Source: Drechmeria coniospora (lineage: Eukaryota; Ascomycota; Sordariomycetes; Hypocreales; Ophiocordycipitaceae). Taken from it: 64,000 nucleotides of DNA. The notes below the pieces were generated by a model. It searched no databases, was not told the origin of the DNA, and was given only the letters and a program-made list of their open reading frames with translations. The stretch covers positions 6,731,222-6,795,221 of the forward strand of contig NC_054390.1 in assembly GCF_001625195.1 (NCBI RefSeq), in the 5' to 3' direction. The position numbers and the translations under genes are program-made. Shown piece by piece: positions 28,201 through 38,888 of this stretch. Within the stretch, counting starts at the first letter, position 1, and every line of letters starts with the position of its first letter.

Positions 28201-30239
28201 ACACGCGCCCGTTTGTACCGCACCCGTTCCGTAGGCGTTTGCGTTTGTGTACTGTACAATCATGTGAGTATTTGCACTGTATCATTACTGTGGACGTTCG
28301 TACTGTTGGTCCTTGTTTGGAAGTAAGTACTAGGTACTGCTGCCGCAAGAGGGCCGACAGCGGCTGCTCCAAGTACAGCAAGTACTACTCCGTATTACTC
28401 CGTACTGCAAGTACCGATGGATACGAAGCCGACTCCATTTCTGCCATGGTGTACGGAGTATCATGGCGCCATTCGGTGCTCCACATACTTAAATGCAACT
28501 GGCTCTGACGCCAACCCAACCCAAACCCTATTTGCCAATCTGCATTGTTCTGCTTTCCAGCAGATTGCCATGCCTCATCCCGAAGCTAAAATCTACTTGT
28601 AGAATAGCGCATGTACACCCAAGCACCATGTCCAATCTAATCTGGATGTGTACTTGTACAATGTACTGCGTTAGTGTACTTACAGTACAGTACTTACAGT
28701 ATTAATACTTGTTGTGTTTGTATCCGTGTACAACTACTCCGTACTGAGTACTTGTATGCTCAAGCACTTGCCTTGCAACAGTTGTAACGTACAAGAAGTA
28801 TCATCTGCACACCAACTTGCAGTGGTGTGCATGTACTCCGTGCTCCTCACATGCCACAGATATGTGCTCACCGTTTGGAGTACGGAGTACACCAAGGCAC
28901 AGGTTCATCTGCTGTACTCCGTACATGTTGCACATGTACAGCCACTCGTAAGTACAAGTAAATACTGTGCAGACACGGAGTACTCCGTACTTGTACACTC
29001 GAGGGTTAATGCACATGTAATTATGTACGGAGTACGGAGTTCAGTCCTCGGTACTGTACGTGCGAGGTTGCTACCTAGTACATGTACACAGCCACTGCTC
29101 CGTATTTTGTAAAAGCACATTCTCCAGCCATACTGCACAACAAACGAATGAACTGGAACAATTTGTACTGTAAAAGTAGGGAATACTTGCCACCAGAAGA
29201 GTTGTCGCTTACTTTCGCATGTACATGCATTTGTGGTTGGAACTTGTTTGCTTGCTAGAGGAACTACATGTCCTCCCGCGCGTGCGACTAGTACGTAGTG
29301 GTGTCCTGTAAATTGCATCCAAGACCTCCGTACTCTAAAGTTCCTTGCTTGTATTACAGCACGGCAGCACCATGCAAGTACAGTACCACAACGTACAGTA
29401 CTTGTACATCTGATCTGAGTGTACTTAGCCTAAGTACAGTACGCCTACAAAGCACAAGTGCCCAAGTACAGCTACTTGTAGTAGAGGCAGCCATGCCACC
29501 AGTCCACCAGTCGGTGTACGTGTCGTTGTACTTGTACTGTACGCAAAGACCAGCGACCGTCTCGTCATCTCTTCCATGGTACTCGTAATCCATAGTACGG
29601 AGTAGTTGTACACATACTGTGTCAAACTTTCCACAACATGTACACGCAGTTGTAGTCGCATCGGCTTCCTATTTTCAATGTCGTCATGAGCAGCAGGCCC
29701 TTTGCCGTCGCTCCCTTCTCCGCCATGACGCCACCGCTGTTGGCACAGTCCGTGGCGCGCTTCTGACGGCGGGCCTGGCTCGTCGTGTGCGTACAGTGCT
29801 TCGACCTCCCCCCGCCTCTCATGTCTCAACCCCGCACCGGGTTGAGCTCTGCTCTGCAGCAGTTGCCCAAGCAAGCCCGTCCATCCGACCATCCATCATC
29901 TACAGGTTAACCCGAACAGATGGCCTCTCCGGCCTTTGCCGGATGGTAGCCCGCCAAGTCGACGAGCTTGAGCGGGGTTATGAGCGCATATCCCCTCCTT
30001 GCTTGTGGCCATGTTGTCCAACGGTTCGTCGCCGATGCAAAGGCAGGCAGACAACGACCAGTGCTTCGCTTGATCAACCATCAAATATCTCTCCTCTCTC
30101 CTCTCTCCTCGTCTCTCTCCTCGTCTCTCTCCTCGTCTCACTCCTCCTCTCTTCTCTCCTCTCACTCCTCCTCACTCCTCCATCTCTCTCCTCCTCGTTC
30201 TGTTCCCGACACTCGTACACTTCCTCCGCCATCATCGCC
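25260..30239. repeat. 5-kb gene-poor interval rich in GTAC motifs
   Basis: Largest gapless non-coding stretch. About 25640-25800, 26210-27230, 27400-27500, 28190-28460 and 28600-29610 are saturated with AAGTACTT, TGTACTCCGTAC and related palindromes; CTCCGTACGGAG at 27471-27482 is a perfect one. A (GGTGCAGGTGC)n-type run lies at 27776-27810. The remaining parts (25820-26100, 27240-27420, 27540-28180) are mixed sequence. No open frame carries a domain, signal peptide or family motif that I trust. The last few hundred bases are the promoter and leader of the SDR at 30240. Confidence 0.6.
30086..30190. repeat. CT-rich leader before the SDR
   Basis: Imperfect TCTCTCCTC units run for about 100 bases and end about 50 bases before the ATG at 30240. 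Long pyrimidine tracts just upstream of start codons are common in fungal promoters and 5' leaders. Confidence 0.6.
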
Positions 30240-31124
30240 ATGGCGACCAAGAAAGGGCCCGTGTGGTTCATCACGGCGGCCTCGAGCGGCTTCGGACGTG
30301 AAATGGCCGCCTACGCTCTTCAGCAGGGCCACACCGTCATCGCCACCGCTCGCAAGACGGAGCGCATCAAGGACCTCGCCGATGCGGGCGCCCACCTCGT
30401 CGCCTTCGACGTGACCTCGCCGCTCGAGAGCATCGAGGGGACGGCCAAGACCGTCTTCGACAAGTTCGGTCGTGTCGACTACCTCGTCAACGCCGCCGGC
30501 TTCATCCTCGAGGGCGCCGTCGAAGAGGTGGCCCCCAAGGAGGTCTACGACTGCTTCAACACCAACGTCTTCGGCACCATGAACACCATCCGCGCCTTCC
30601 TGCCCTTCATGCGGGCGCAACCCCTTGCCGACGACGGCTTCCGTGGTACCGTCGTCACCTTCGGCAGCGCCGGCAGCTGGATCGGAGGCGCCGACTACTC
30701 CGTCTACGCCATGACCAAGGCTTGCGTCTCCTCCCTCGCCGAGTCGCTCCAGTCCGAGCTGTCGCCCTTCAAGATCCGCGCCACCGTCGTCGAGCCGGGC
30801 TACTTCCGTACCTCCTTCCTCAACCCAGGCGTCGTGGTCCACGGTCAGAAGCGGATTCCGGCCTACGAGGATGAGTCGACGCCCTCGGGCCAAACCCGCA
30901 AGGCCCTCGCCGTCACCGATGGAAAGCAGGCCGGGGACGTCAAGAAGGGCTGCAAGGTCATCGTCGACATGTTGACCGGCACCGGCCCCGCCGCGGGTAA
31001 GACGCTGCCGGTGCGCATTGTGCTCGGCAAAGACTGCGAAAAGGTGATTCGTGACAAGTTCTCCAGCACTGTTGCGATCCTGGACGAGTGGAAGGACCTT
31101 TTGCGAAGCACTGATCATGACTGA
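30240..31124 (+). CDS. Short-chain dehydrogenase/reductase (classical, ~294 aa)
   Basis: NAD(P)-dependent oxidoreductase of unknown substrate; intronless. Motifs in order: WFITAASSGFGREMA (cofactor site, TxxxGxG type), DVTSPLES (adenine-side Asp), LVNAAGFILEG (NAG-like), the catalytic GSAGSWIGGADYSVYAMTKACV (Ser, Tyr, Lys), and EPGYFRTSF. The Arg residues after ATARKTER suggest NADP preference. The start codon has a good context (atcgccATGGCG) directly after the CT leader; the open frame extends far upstream, but that part is low complexity. It belongs to the large fungal group annotated as retinol-dehydrogenase-like or YusZ-like SDRs. No pathway partners are adjacent. Confidence 0.88.
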   Translation: MATKKGPVWFITAASSGFGREMAAYALQQGHTVIATARKTERIKDLADAGAHLVAFDVTSPLESIEGTAKTVFDKFGRVDYLVNAAGFILEGAVEEVAPKEVYDCFNTNVFGTMNTIRAFLPFMRAQPLADDGFRGTVVTFGSAGSWIGGADYSVYAMTKACVSSLAESLQSELSPFKIRATVVEPGYFRTSFLNPGVVVHGQKRIPAYEDESTPSGQTRKALAVTDGKQAGDVKKGCKVIVDMLTGTGPAAGKTLPVRIVLGKDCEKVIRDKFSSTVAILDEWKDLLRSTDHD

Positions 31125-31958
31125 GCGACGACGGAGCAGATCCCTCCCAAAATTGTCGTAGTGTTAGTGTGTGTCTGCTCAATACGACCACTCCATCTCG
31201 GCCAACGGATTTGAACACCATACTCGCCTTTGCATCGTGTCGTGTCATCCATGGAGCCTTGCTTGCTTGCATTGTGGCAGGGGGCACCTAGATGGATTCC
31301 ATCCAGAGGATTCTCAGCTCCGCCATCCACGAAGATCACAATCGGTCAACTCACTTCACAAGTCTCCTAGAAAGCGGCTTCCACGCCAAGGAAAAATAGT
31401 ACCCGGGGTGCAATGACACGTTTCCGCGGCTGATGGTTTTGATGCTGCTATTTTCATGTCACGACACCAAGCATTTAGAGGCAGAGGATTTTGAGTGCCA
31501 TCGTAGGACAGCTTCGGCTGAGCTTCGACAACATCTGCTGGATCCCTCCGATCCACTACTATGTATACGGAGTACGGAGTGCAAGCACGGCCAGTCTTTT
31601 TCTTTTTTATGTATTTATTTATTCTATACCATTTTTGTTCGGGTTTATGGGGGCAGAGATGAGGGGGGACGACAAAGCAATGGGGGGGATGCTCCGTCAT
31701 CCTGCAACGAGATCCTACTCAAGTACTCCGTAAATAATTAATTCTTAAAACTACATGTGCTTTATTATACGGAGTACAGTGTACGACAAGTACTTATAGT
31801 ACAGTTCGGTACCTATTTCAGCCACTATTAGCCACCAGCCACAGACGACGCTGGGCCCCGCCGTGAATCGCCACGACTCCAAAAATTCAGCTGTTGCGAC
31901 CGTCCAACAGCTTCACCACCATCCAGCAGCTTCAACAACACCGCCGGTCGCCGCCGCA
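31125..31958. other. Intergenic between SDR and RRP41
   Basis: SDR 3' flank, then an AT-rich part (31590-31830) with a few GTAC motifs (TATACGGAGTACGGAGTGC near 31563 and TACGGAGTACAGTGTAC near 31770). No gene; RRP41 leader at the end. Confidence 0.5.
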
Positions 31959-32868
31959 ATGCCCCTCGACACCTCCACCTACTCTCTCGCGCTCCTCCGC
32001 GTCGATGGCCGTCGCTGGAATGAGCTGCGCCGCCTGCACGCCCAGATCCGCACCCAGCAGGCCGCCGACGGCTCGTCGTACCTGGAGATGGGCCACACAA
32101 AGGTCATGTGTGTCGTCACCGGGCCCTCGGAGCAGCAGCAGGGTCAGCGCCGCGGCGGACAGGCGACGCAGCGGGACACGGCCGCCATCAGCGTCAACGT
32201 CGTCGTCGCCGGCTTCTCCAGCGTCGACCGCAAGAAACGGGGTCGAAACGACAAGTACGTCGGCGCCGTCTGCCCCCCTCCCCCCCCTTTGTGCCGAGCT
32301 CCACGAACCCCCCGACCTGCCTGCTTGCTGACTCGATCCTTTTTCCCTCAGGCGTATCCAAGAGATGGAAATCACAATTGCCAAAACGCTCGGCTCCGTC
32401 GTCCACACTCACCTTTTCCCCCATTCCTCCATCACCGTCTCGCTGCACGTCCTCTCCCAGGACGGCTCCCTGCTCGCCGCGCTTCTCAACGCCACGACCC
32501 TCGCCGTCATCGATGCCGGCATTCCCATGACAGACTACGTCGCCGCCTGCACCGCCGGTTCCACGTCGTCCTACGCCGCCGACGACGAGTCGGCCGATCC
32601 CCTGCTCGACCTCAACAGCCAGGAGGAGCAGGAGCTGCCCTTCCTCACCGTCGCCACCCTCGGCGACAGCGATCGCGTCCTCGTCCTCAACTGCGAGAGC
32701 CGGCTGCAGGTCAGCCGGTTCGAGGGTATGCTCGTCGTCGGCCTCGACGGTTGCAAGCAGGTCAAGAAGTTTCTGGACGCCACCGTCAAGGAAAAGGGCG
32801 TCAGGATGATCCGCGAGGGCACCGTTCAGCGGAGCGACGCCACCGCCTTGGACTTGGGCGCCGAGTAA
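31959..32868 (+). CDS. SKI6: Exosome complex core subunit Rrp41 (Ski6)
   Basis: RNase-PH-fold subunit of the 3'-5' RNA exosome ring, nuclear and cytoplasmic, in rRNA processing and mRNA decay; catalytically inert as a subunit in fungi. Exons 31959-32254 and 32352-32868 give 270 residues, slightly longer than yeast Ski6 (246). The N-terminus MPLDTSTYSLALLRVDGRRW is highly typical, followed by SYLEMGHTKVMCVVTGP. Exon 2 carries TIAKTLGSVVHTHLFPHSSI, VSLHVLSQDGSLLAALLNA and DAGIPMTDYVAA. A Ser/Asp-rich insert (STSSYAADDESADPLLDL) explains the extra length. The intron has a GTACGT donor and CTCAG acceptor in phase. An in-frame upstream Met (31863) exists but would add a non-conserved leader. It ends 78 bases from the convergent PDI-like gene. 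Confidence 0.95.
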
Positions 32869-32946
32869 CAAACGGGACGCTTCAGCACAGGCTTGTGTGT
32901 ATTTGTTTTTCACCGCTGCAGGTCCTTGTCATATGCTAACAGAAGA

Positions 32947-34469
32947 CTAAAGCTCCTCGTGTGCCACCTTCTCGGGCGCCTCTTCCTTCTCGGGCGCCTC
33001 CTCCTTCTCCACCTTGGCATCGGCATCGGCGCCGCCTTGGCTCTCGCCATCCGTCGAACCTGTCGTCGACTCAGCCTCGTCGGCGCCGAACATGCCCTCC
33101 GGTAGCTTCTTCTTCTCGCCCTCGCCCATCCGAATGGCGTCGATCCAGTTCTCGACGCTCAGGACACCAAAGTCGCCGTCGTAGCGTCTCCACCATCCGC
33201 GACGGACGTTGAGGGCGATGACCTCGACGTCGGCGCTGAGCCCGAGAGACTCCTTCAACGGCTTCAGCCCATCCAAGTCTCCAGGGATGGAAAGGAGGGG
33301 GAATAGATGTCGATGTCCCTGGATGTACTTGGTGTTGAGCTGGGACAGGGATGCGAATGCCTTCTCGCCATTCTCGGACGTCTCGGGAGGCGCGAGGGCC
33401 AGGACGCACGTCGTCGATTTGCGCTGAAGACACTTTTCCACGAGCCCCGCCTTTTCAGTGACGATGGGGATCGGGATCACCTCGGGGGTTGGTGCGGCCT
33501 TGGGTTCGCCGTCGGCGGAATCCTGGGACGAATTTTCCGCCTCGGCATCTTCGGGCTCGGCCTTTTCAGCCTCGGGGCTCTTCGCGGGCTTGGCCTTGCT
33601 CTTGGCCTTGCTCTTGCTCTTGTCGCTCGCGTCCGCCTTGACGGACCTGGGATCCGGGTGAGGCTGGCCAGCCTGCGAGAGGAACTGGACAATCTCCTTC
33701 TTCTTCAGCTCTCCGTCGTACGTCGTCGTCTTGCCGCCGTGGATGAGGATGAGCGTAGGGAACTTTTCAATGCCATACTTTGCCACCGACTCCTTGTCTT
33801 TGTGCCGAACTTGTCCGACCGAAATGACGTCGAGGAAGTCTATGGCGACACTCTTCAGCAGCGCGCTTGTCTTGCCCTTTTCCGTGAAGAGGATGGCCTT
33901 GGGACCGTCACTGGCGAGGAAGGTGGCAAGCTCATTGTCGGTGACGCGGACGACGAAATTATTGATTTTGGAGGCGACAACCTCGGTGATTCCCGTAGCG
34001 GTCCGAGGTCCCTGGTAGTCATCGATGACGGGGAAACCGCCAGCTTTCTTGGAGGGGCGAATCACCTTGAGGGTGGGGAAGCCTTCGACGCCGTGGTCGC
34101 TGCAGAGCTTCTTGTTCGCCTCGTCGTCGCAGTCGACGGCAGCGACATTAGCAAGGCCTTCGAGGTTGCGTGCTGCCTTTTCGTAGGCAGGCTTGAGGTT
34201 CTTGCAATGTCCACACCAGGGGGCGTAGAACTCGACAATCTAGGAGCAGCCGGTAGGTGTCAGCGTCAGAATCCATCTTTCAATGACAGCGTCCATGCCC
34301 TTGACAGATACTACCTGCCACGTACCGTCGTGTAGTTCGAGTCCCGGATCAGCCTGTTGAACGACTTGCCGCCATTGACCTGCAGCACCGGCGAGCTTTT
34401 GGCGTACATGGCCTCGGCGGGAAACGCGGCCAGGACGGCCGCGACCACGGCTAGAGTGGGGTGATGCAT
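32947..34469 (-). CDS. ER protein disulfide isomerase-like thioredoxin protein
   Basis: Catalyses disulfide formation and isomerisation in the ER lumen. Exons (minus) 34469-34326 and 34239-32947 give 478 residues. A signal peptide (MHHPTLAVVAAVLAAFPAEA) precedes a first thioredoxin domain with the active site FYAPWCGHCKNLKP (Cys57, Cys60) and the cis-Pro segment GVEGFPTLKV. A second thioredoxin-like domain (ILFTEKGKTSALLKS ... YGIEKFPTLILIHGG) lacks a CxxC. A Lys/Ala then Glu-rich linker (KSKAKSKAKPAK) leads to a third region (VEKCLQRKSTTCVLALAPP), also without CxxC. The protein ends in HEEL, a variant of the HDEL/KDEL retrieval signal. It is closest in layout to the Mpd1-type single-active-site PDIs of filamentous fungi. 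The intron is 86 nt with a GTACGT donor. Confidence 0.92.
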
Positions 34470-35374
34470 ATCGACACGAAGGATGGTTGCAATCCCAACC
34501 TGCAAACTGACTATCGATTTCTCTTCTCTCTTTCGAGGCGGCGACGTGGGGAGGGGGGTGAGAGGTTCTCACGGCCCAGCAGAAGCTGTGTTTGCGGTGA
34601 TGATGTCCTGATGAAGAGGCCACGGTATGTGGCGAGGGGGTGGTTCGGCATATTATTAATGCATCAACGTTGCCGCTGTCACTACGGATGGGGGGCGACC
34701 CTGTATTACAGGGGGGCAGGTCGCCGTGGTTGGTGGAAATTTTGCAGGCAGCCACCGTGGCGTGAGCTGAGGAGGTGCCTGTATTACCAGTTCCCGTACC
34801 TGAGAACCAGCGGAGGAGTTTGGCGCAGCAACCAGAGCCGATGCCTCGGCCAATGTCGCTCTCCATACCAAGTGTCGGGGTACAAGTACTTATCCGTACG
34901 CACTGTTAAGTAAGTAAGTACTTACTTGAACTTACAACCAAGTGCAGGTATTAATGTACATGCACGGAGTACTGAAGTATCAGTACTTAGTCCGTGCTCC
35001 GCACTTGTTACTACCTCGAACGGCTCGACAGTGTCACAGAGTACGAGTACTAGGAACCTATAGAGTAATGTACAGTATTAGTTGTACGAGCGGTTGCGGC
35101 CGGCATACCCAAGTACTTGCCCTGTAAGTACTCTGTACCAGTACCTACTATAGTAATTTTTATCAACTGTACTTAAGTACGGAGTAATACATGTTCCTGT
35201 CACCTACCTTCAGTATTTGTACATGAAGGCAGTCAACTTGGTTCTCGAGTCCTCGTACCAGGTTACACGGCAACATCCCTCACGCGCGACCTGGCCTGCA
35301 CAGCATCATCGTCCAGCTCCAGCGTCGGACGGGGCCTACGCACGCCTTCACCACGCGCAGCTTGACGACCAACC
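34470..35374. repeat. Divergent promoter region of PDI-like gene and VTA1
   Basis: Bases 34880-35220 hold GTAC motifs (AAGTAAGTAAGTACTTACTT, GTACTTAAGTACGGAGTA). 34500-34860 is ordinary promoter-like sequence for the PDI-like gene. No gene seen. Confidence 0.55.
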
Positions 35375-36562
35375 ATGGCCGAGCCGCTTCCATCAACGCT
35401 CAAGATCCCCGAGGTCAGCCGGTTCATCAACCGTGCCAACCAGCTGCGGGCCATCAAGCCCGCCATCTCCTACTGGTGTACGTCTCCCCCCCCCCATCTT
35501 GCTCGTAACAAAAGCTGAGGCCGGCAGAGGCAGGCGAGTACCATGCCGTGAATCAGATCGTGGGCAAGAGCCTGCACACGTCCGACGACGACACCTTTCA
35601 GTACACAAAAGCTCTCATCGAACGGCTCGAGGCGACAAAGGCGGAGCGGGCCGACGACGACGCCATCGTCGACAACGATGCCGGCCAAGCCTACGTCGAG
35701 CAGTTCGCCCAGGAGACGTTTGAGCGAGCCGAGAGGACGCTGCGGGCGAACAAGGTGACGAGGCAAGCCTGTCCCTTCGGCACCTGGCCGGCAGAGGACC
35801 ACTGTAAGCCGTTGTCGCTGACCAGAGTCGGGTCCCAACGGCAGGCAGACGGCCGACACGTTCGACGCCGCCGCCACCTTCTTCGACCTCGCCCACGTAT
35901 GGGGCTCGCCTGACGCGGAGACTGTGCAAAAGATCAAGTTTGCCAAGTGGAATGCGGCGCGGATCCTCAAGGCCATCCGCGAGGGCACCGATCCGAACGA
36001 ATCAAACCCCCAACCGTCGACGCAGCCGACGAGGGGCGAGGACGAGCCGATGCTGAGCCCGTCCACCGACGCACCGCTCCTTCCACAGCCCGCGAGCGTC
36101 GAGGATGCGCCAGACGCCGGGGAGAGCGCTGCTCCGCCGCAGACGATACGGTCCACGGCCGGCTCGTCGGCGCCCTTCGAGCCGTCGGTCGCTTCACCGA
36201 TGAAGCAACCCAGCCCGTCCACGAGGTCGCCGCTTGGACCGACCTTTCCCCCGAGCGACCAGATCCCTCTCCAACCGCCATCCCAGACGCCTACGGCCGC
36301 TCCCAGGCAGTTCGTGCCGCCTCCAACCGAGCCCTCAGCGGCCGCCCAACCTCCGGCGTGGACTCCCCCCCCCGTGACACCGGCGGCCATCCCCCCGCCA
36401 TCGCCCGCAGCCGCATCCGCAACGACGGCGAGGCATTACAAGGATATCAATCAGGCGCAGAAGCACGCCAAGTTTGCCATTTCCGCCCTGAACTTTGAGG
36501 ACGTTCCGACGGCGATCCAGGAGCTGCGGAATGCGCTGGCCGTTCTGGGGAGCCAACCATGA
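35375..36562 (+). CDS. VTA1: Vacuolar protein sorting-associated protein Vta1 (LIP5)
   Basis: Cofactor of the Vps4 AAA ATPase in ESCRT-III disassembly at endosomes. Exons 35375-35477, 35534-35762 and 35845-36562 give 349 residues. The N-terminal tandem-MIT-like domain (residues 1 to about 150) starts MAEPLPSTLKIPEVSRF and includes YWCEYHAVNQIVGK, TADTFDAAATFFDL and IKFAKWNAARILKAI. A Pro/Ser-rich linker follows. The C-terminal dimerisation domain that binds Vps4 (HYKDINQAQKHAKFAISALN) closes the protein. Intron 2 is non-canonical: the donor is AG|GCAAGC (GC-AG intron), with branch CTGAC and acceptor GGCAG. This is the only choice I found that restores KVTRQTADTFDAA. Intron 1 is 56 nt. The gene is convergent with the F-box-like gene. 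Confidence 0.93.
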
Positions 36563-37060
36563 GACATGCCAACGCCGAAGCTACAGACGGACTTGACGGC
36601 CAAGTGAACCACGGCTGCGGAGCGAGCCATGTGATGCATGCTCCGTATGATGGCAGAGTCCCCGTCGATTGGACACAAAGTCCCCGACAGGCCATCTACC
36701 GGCATGCGTGGTCGAAGAGCAGATCAGAAGATGCTTGGAGAAAGCACGGTGGTGGCGGTCAGGGCAGCGAAGGAAGCGAAAGGGAAGAGGCTCCATTTCG
36801 GATGCGGAAGCTACGCTCGAACCCAAGCGACGAGGGGCCACCGGAGCCATGGACACTGGTGTGCGGCGATACCGAGGCTTGCTACGCTACTGAGCAGGGA
36901 CATGGGCGTGCTCTGAAGGGGGCTTCGCACTCGTGAGAAAAGAGAGTAGTGTATTGAAGGGCAAAGTACGGATCGCAAAAGAAGTCATCATGCAATCGTC
37001 AAGGATCGTTTCCCAGGCAGGCCATGACTTTACGCCAGCATTATATGCCACATCAGGATT
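36563..37060. other. Convergent 3' flanks of VTA1 and F-box-like gene
   Basis: No GTAC motif block. The minus and plus open frames present lack features. Likely the two 3' UTRs. Confidence 0.45.
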
Positions 37061-37990
37061 CTATGCCACGACCAGCATATTTGAGGAATAACCCTGGATG
37101 GGAATGTCGTCCACGGCAAAGACGACGGCGGTGCCGGCCGGCTCGTCGGCCTCGGTCCAGCCACGTTCGGGCCCCCAGCGGAGGACAAGGTTCGCGCGGG
37201 AGACGACGTCGAGCAGGCCTCGCATCATGTTGCCCGACTTCTTGACGCTCTTCCAGGCGTCAAACTCGACGGCGTCGACAGCCGGGAGCCCGTCGAGGAC
37301 GTTGGCGAGCAGGGTGCAGCAGAACGTCTCGTAGAAGCCGTCGGACCGGACCCAACCCTTGATGGCGGCGTCGCTGGGGTCGCACTCGACAAAGACGCGC
37401 AAGGTGCGGAGGGCGATGCAGTCCTGCAGGCCGAGCGCGTCGTTCACGACCCAACCCTTAGGCGGCGCGTTCCAACCAGGACCTAGGCGCAGCTCGAGCG
37501 AGGTGACGAGCCGGCGCTGGCTGGCGTGGAGGCGGGCCAGCAGCGGCTTCTTGGACTTGAAGTAGCGGCCCGGGTGGGTGGGAAAGATGCGAAAGGTGCG
37601 GGAGCTGTAGAAGAGATGCGAGGCCTCGGCGTGGACCTGCTTGCAGGTGCGCATGAGGCCTAGGCGTTTGTGGATGCGCTTGTAGTTGTCGGGGCCGAGG
37701 TCGAGGACCGGGTCGATGCTGGCAAAGTAGTACTCGTAAACCTTGACCCGCAGTTCCGATGGCAGGTGGAGGAATGGGAACGGCTCGACGGGCACGCGCC
37801 GGGCTTTCCGAAGTGGGATCAGCTGGGTGTCGAGCGTCAACGAAGCGATGGCAATCTTGTCGACGTCGTCCTCGGACACGGGCAGCGAGGAAGCCGCGCT
37901 CGCAGCCGTCGGGGCAGGTTGTTGCGGCATCGCCGAGTACGTGCGAAGAACTAGGCGAGATGCCGGCGTTTTGACGGGTCGTCGTGCCAT
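37061..37990 (-). CDS. F-box-like (LPxELR family) protein of unknown role
   Basis: Intronless, 309 residues. Residues 71-89 read FPFLHLPSELRVKVYEYYF, the F-box-like/LPxELR helix typical of a large fungal orphan family. It is followed by the companion motif LMRTCKQVHAEASHLFYSSRTF (about 115-140), which in that family marks a conserved helical core. No kinase, repeat or zinc motif follows. A role as substrate adaptor of an SCF ubiquitin ligase is possible but not shown; many such proteins have no known function. Met21 is an alternative start. Confidence 0.8.
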   Translation of the reverse strand: MARRPVKTPASRLVLRTYSAMPQQPAPTAASAASSLPVSEDDVDKIAIASLTLDTQLIPLRKARRVPVEPFPFLHLPSELRVKVYEYYFASIDPVLDLGPDNYKRIHKRLGLMRTCKQVHAEASHLFYSSRTFRIFPTHPGRYFKSKKPLLARLHASQRRLVTSLELRLGPGWNAPPKGWVVNDALGLQDCIALRTLRVFVECDPSDAAIKGWVRSDGFYETFCCTLLANVLDGLPAVDAVEFDAWKSVKKSGNMMRGLLDVVSRANLVLRWGPERGWTEADEPAGTAVVFAVDDIPIQGYSSNMLVVA

Positions 37991-38888
37991 GACGCGGCGC
38001 GGGTTCGTCTTGGGCGATGCGGCTGGCCGTGGGTTGGTAGGGCGGTGGCGGGAGACTGGGATCAGGTCGCTTCCCTCACCGTCGCGGCGCGAGAAGGGTT
38101 GACTCGTGGAGGGCGCAGAAGCAGTTCAGGCTCCTTCAAAGGTAGGCAGGCAGTTGAGGCGTGTCCCGGGCAACGAGAAGGCGCCCAGAAGGTTGTTCCA
38201 TGGCGACGTTGCGGAACGGCGAGACGACTCTCTAGAAGGCCGCAGGCATCCTGCGCAGACCTGTGCGGTTTCTGGTTCTTGTCGGGACGATGAGATTGGT
38301 AGAGTGCAGGGACGACACTGCGGAGGAGAAGTAGAGGTAGAGGAGGGAATCGAAGGCGAAGATGAAGGCTAATCGGAGGAGAGGGTCGGGGGGATGAGAG
38401 ATGGTCACGCTCGCAGGGAGTTGGAATGCTGTATGAGGTGGATGCGTGCTGGTCGTTGGCGATCGACACGCAACTGCCACAGTCGGCCATGATGTGGCGC
38501 AACCGTCCCCCCACTGTGGCGAGTGCCAATTGGTCACGTGGCCGATGTCGGGCAGGCGGCGTCCTGGGGTCTCCCGCAACAACTCCGGTTAATCTACCGT
38601 CCGAAAATTTCAGGCCTTCGTAGCTTGTCCTCGTCTGTGCCAGGAACGTCGGCTGCTACTCCAAGTTCCATATCGTCATGCCATCCATCCCAGCTGCCAA
38701 CTTCCTTCCACTCTTTTCCCCATCTACCCACTTCCAATCAAAGTGAATTGGGTGAAGACGGCTTCAGCACGCAACTGGTTCGAGCCTCCAGCATGCACAA
38801 CTGATCCATCCATCCGCTCCCATCTGCCAGCGAAGCCTCCGCCCTCCACCCACTCCGCCTGCTCCGTCGACCGACTGGCCACGCAAAG
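37991..38888. other. Divergent promoter region of F-box-like gene and TIM50
   Basis: Mixed sequence with no GTAC motif cluster, unlike most intergenic stretches here. Short open frames show no features. Confidence 0.45.

Noticed and set aside
27888..28508. A 206-codon plus-strand open frame in the gene desert
   Set aside because: Reads through GTAC motifs at its end and shows no family features.
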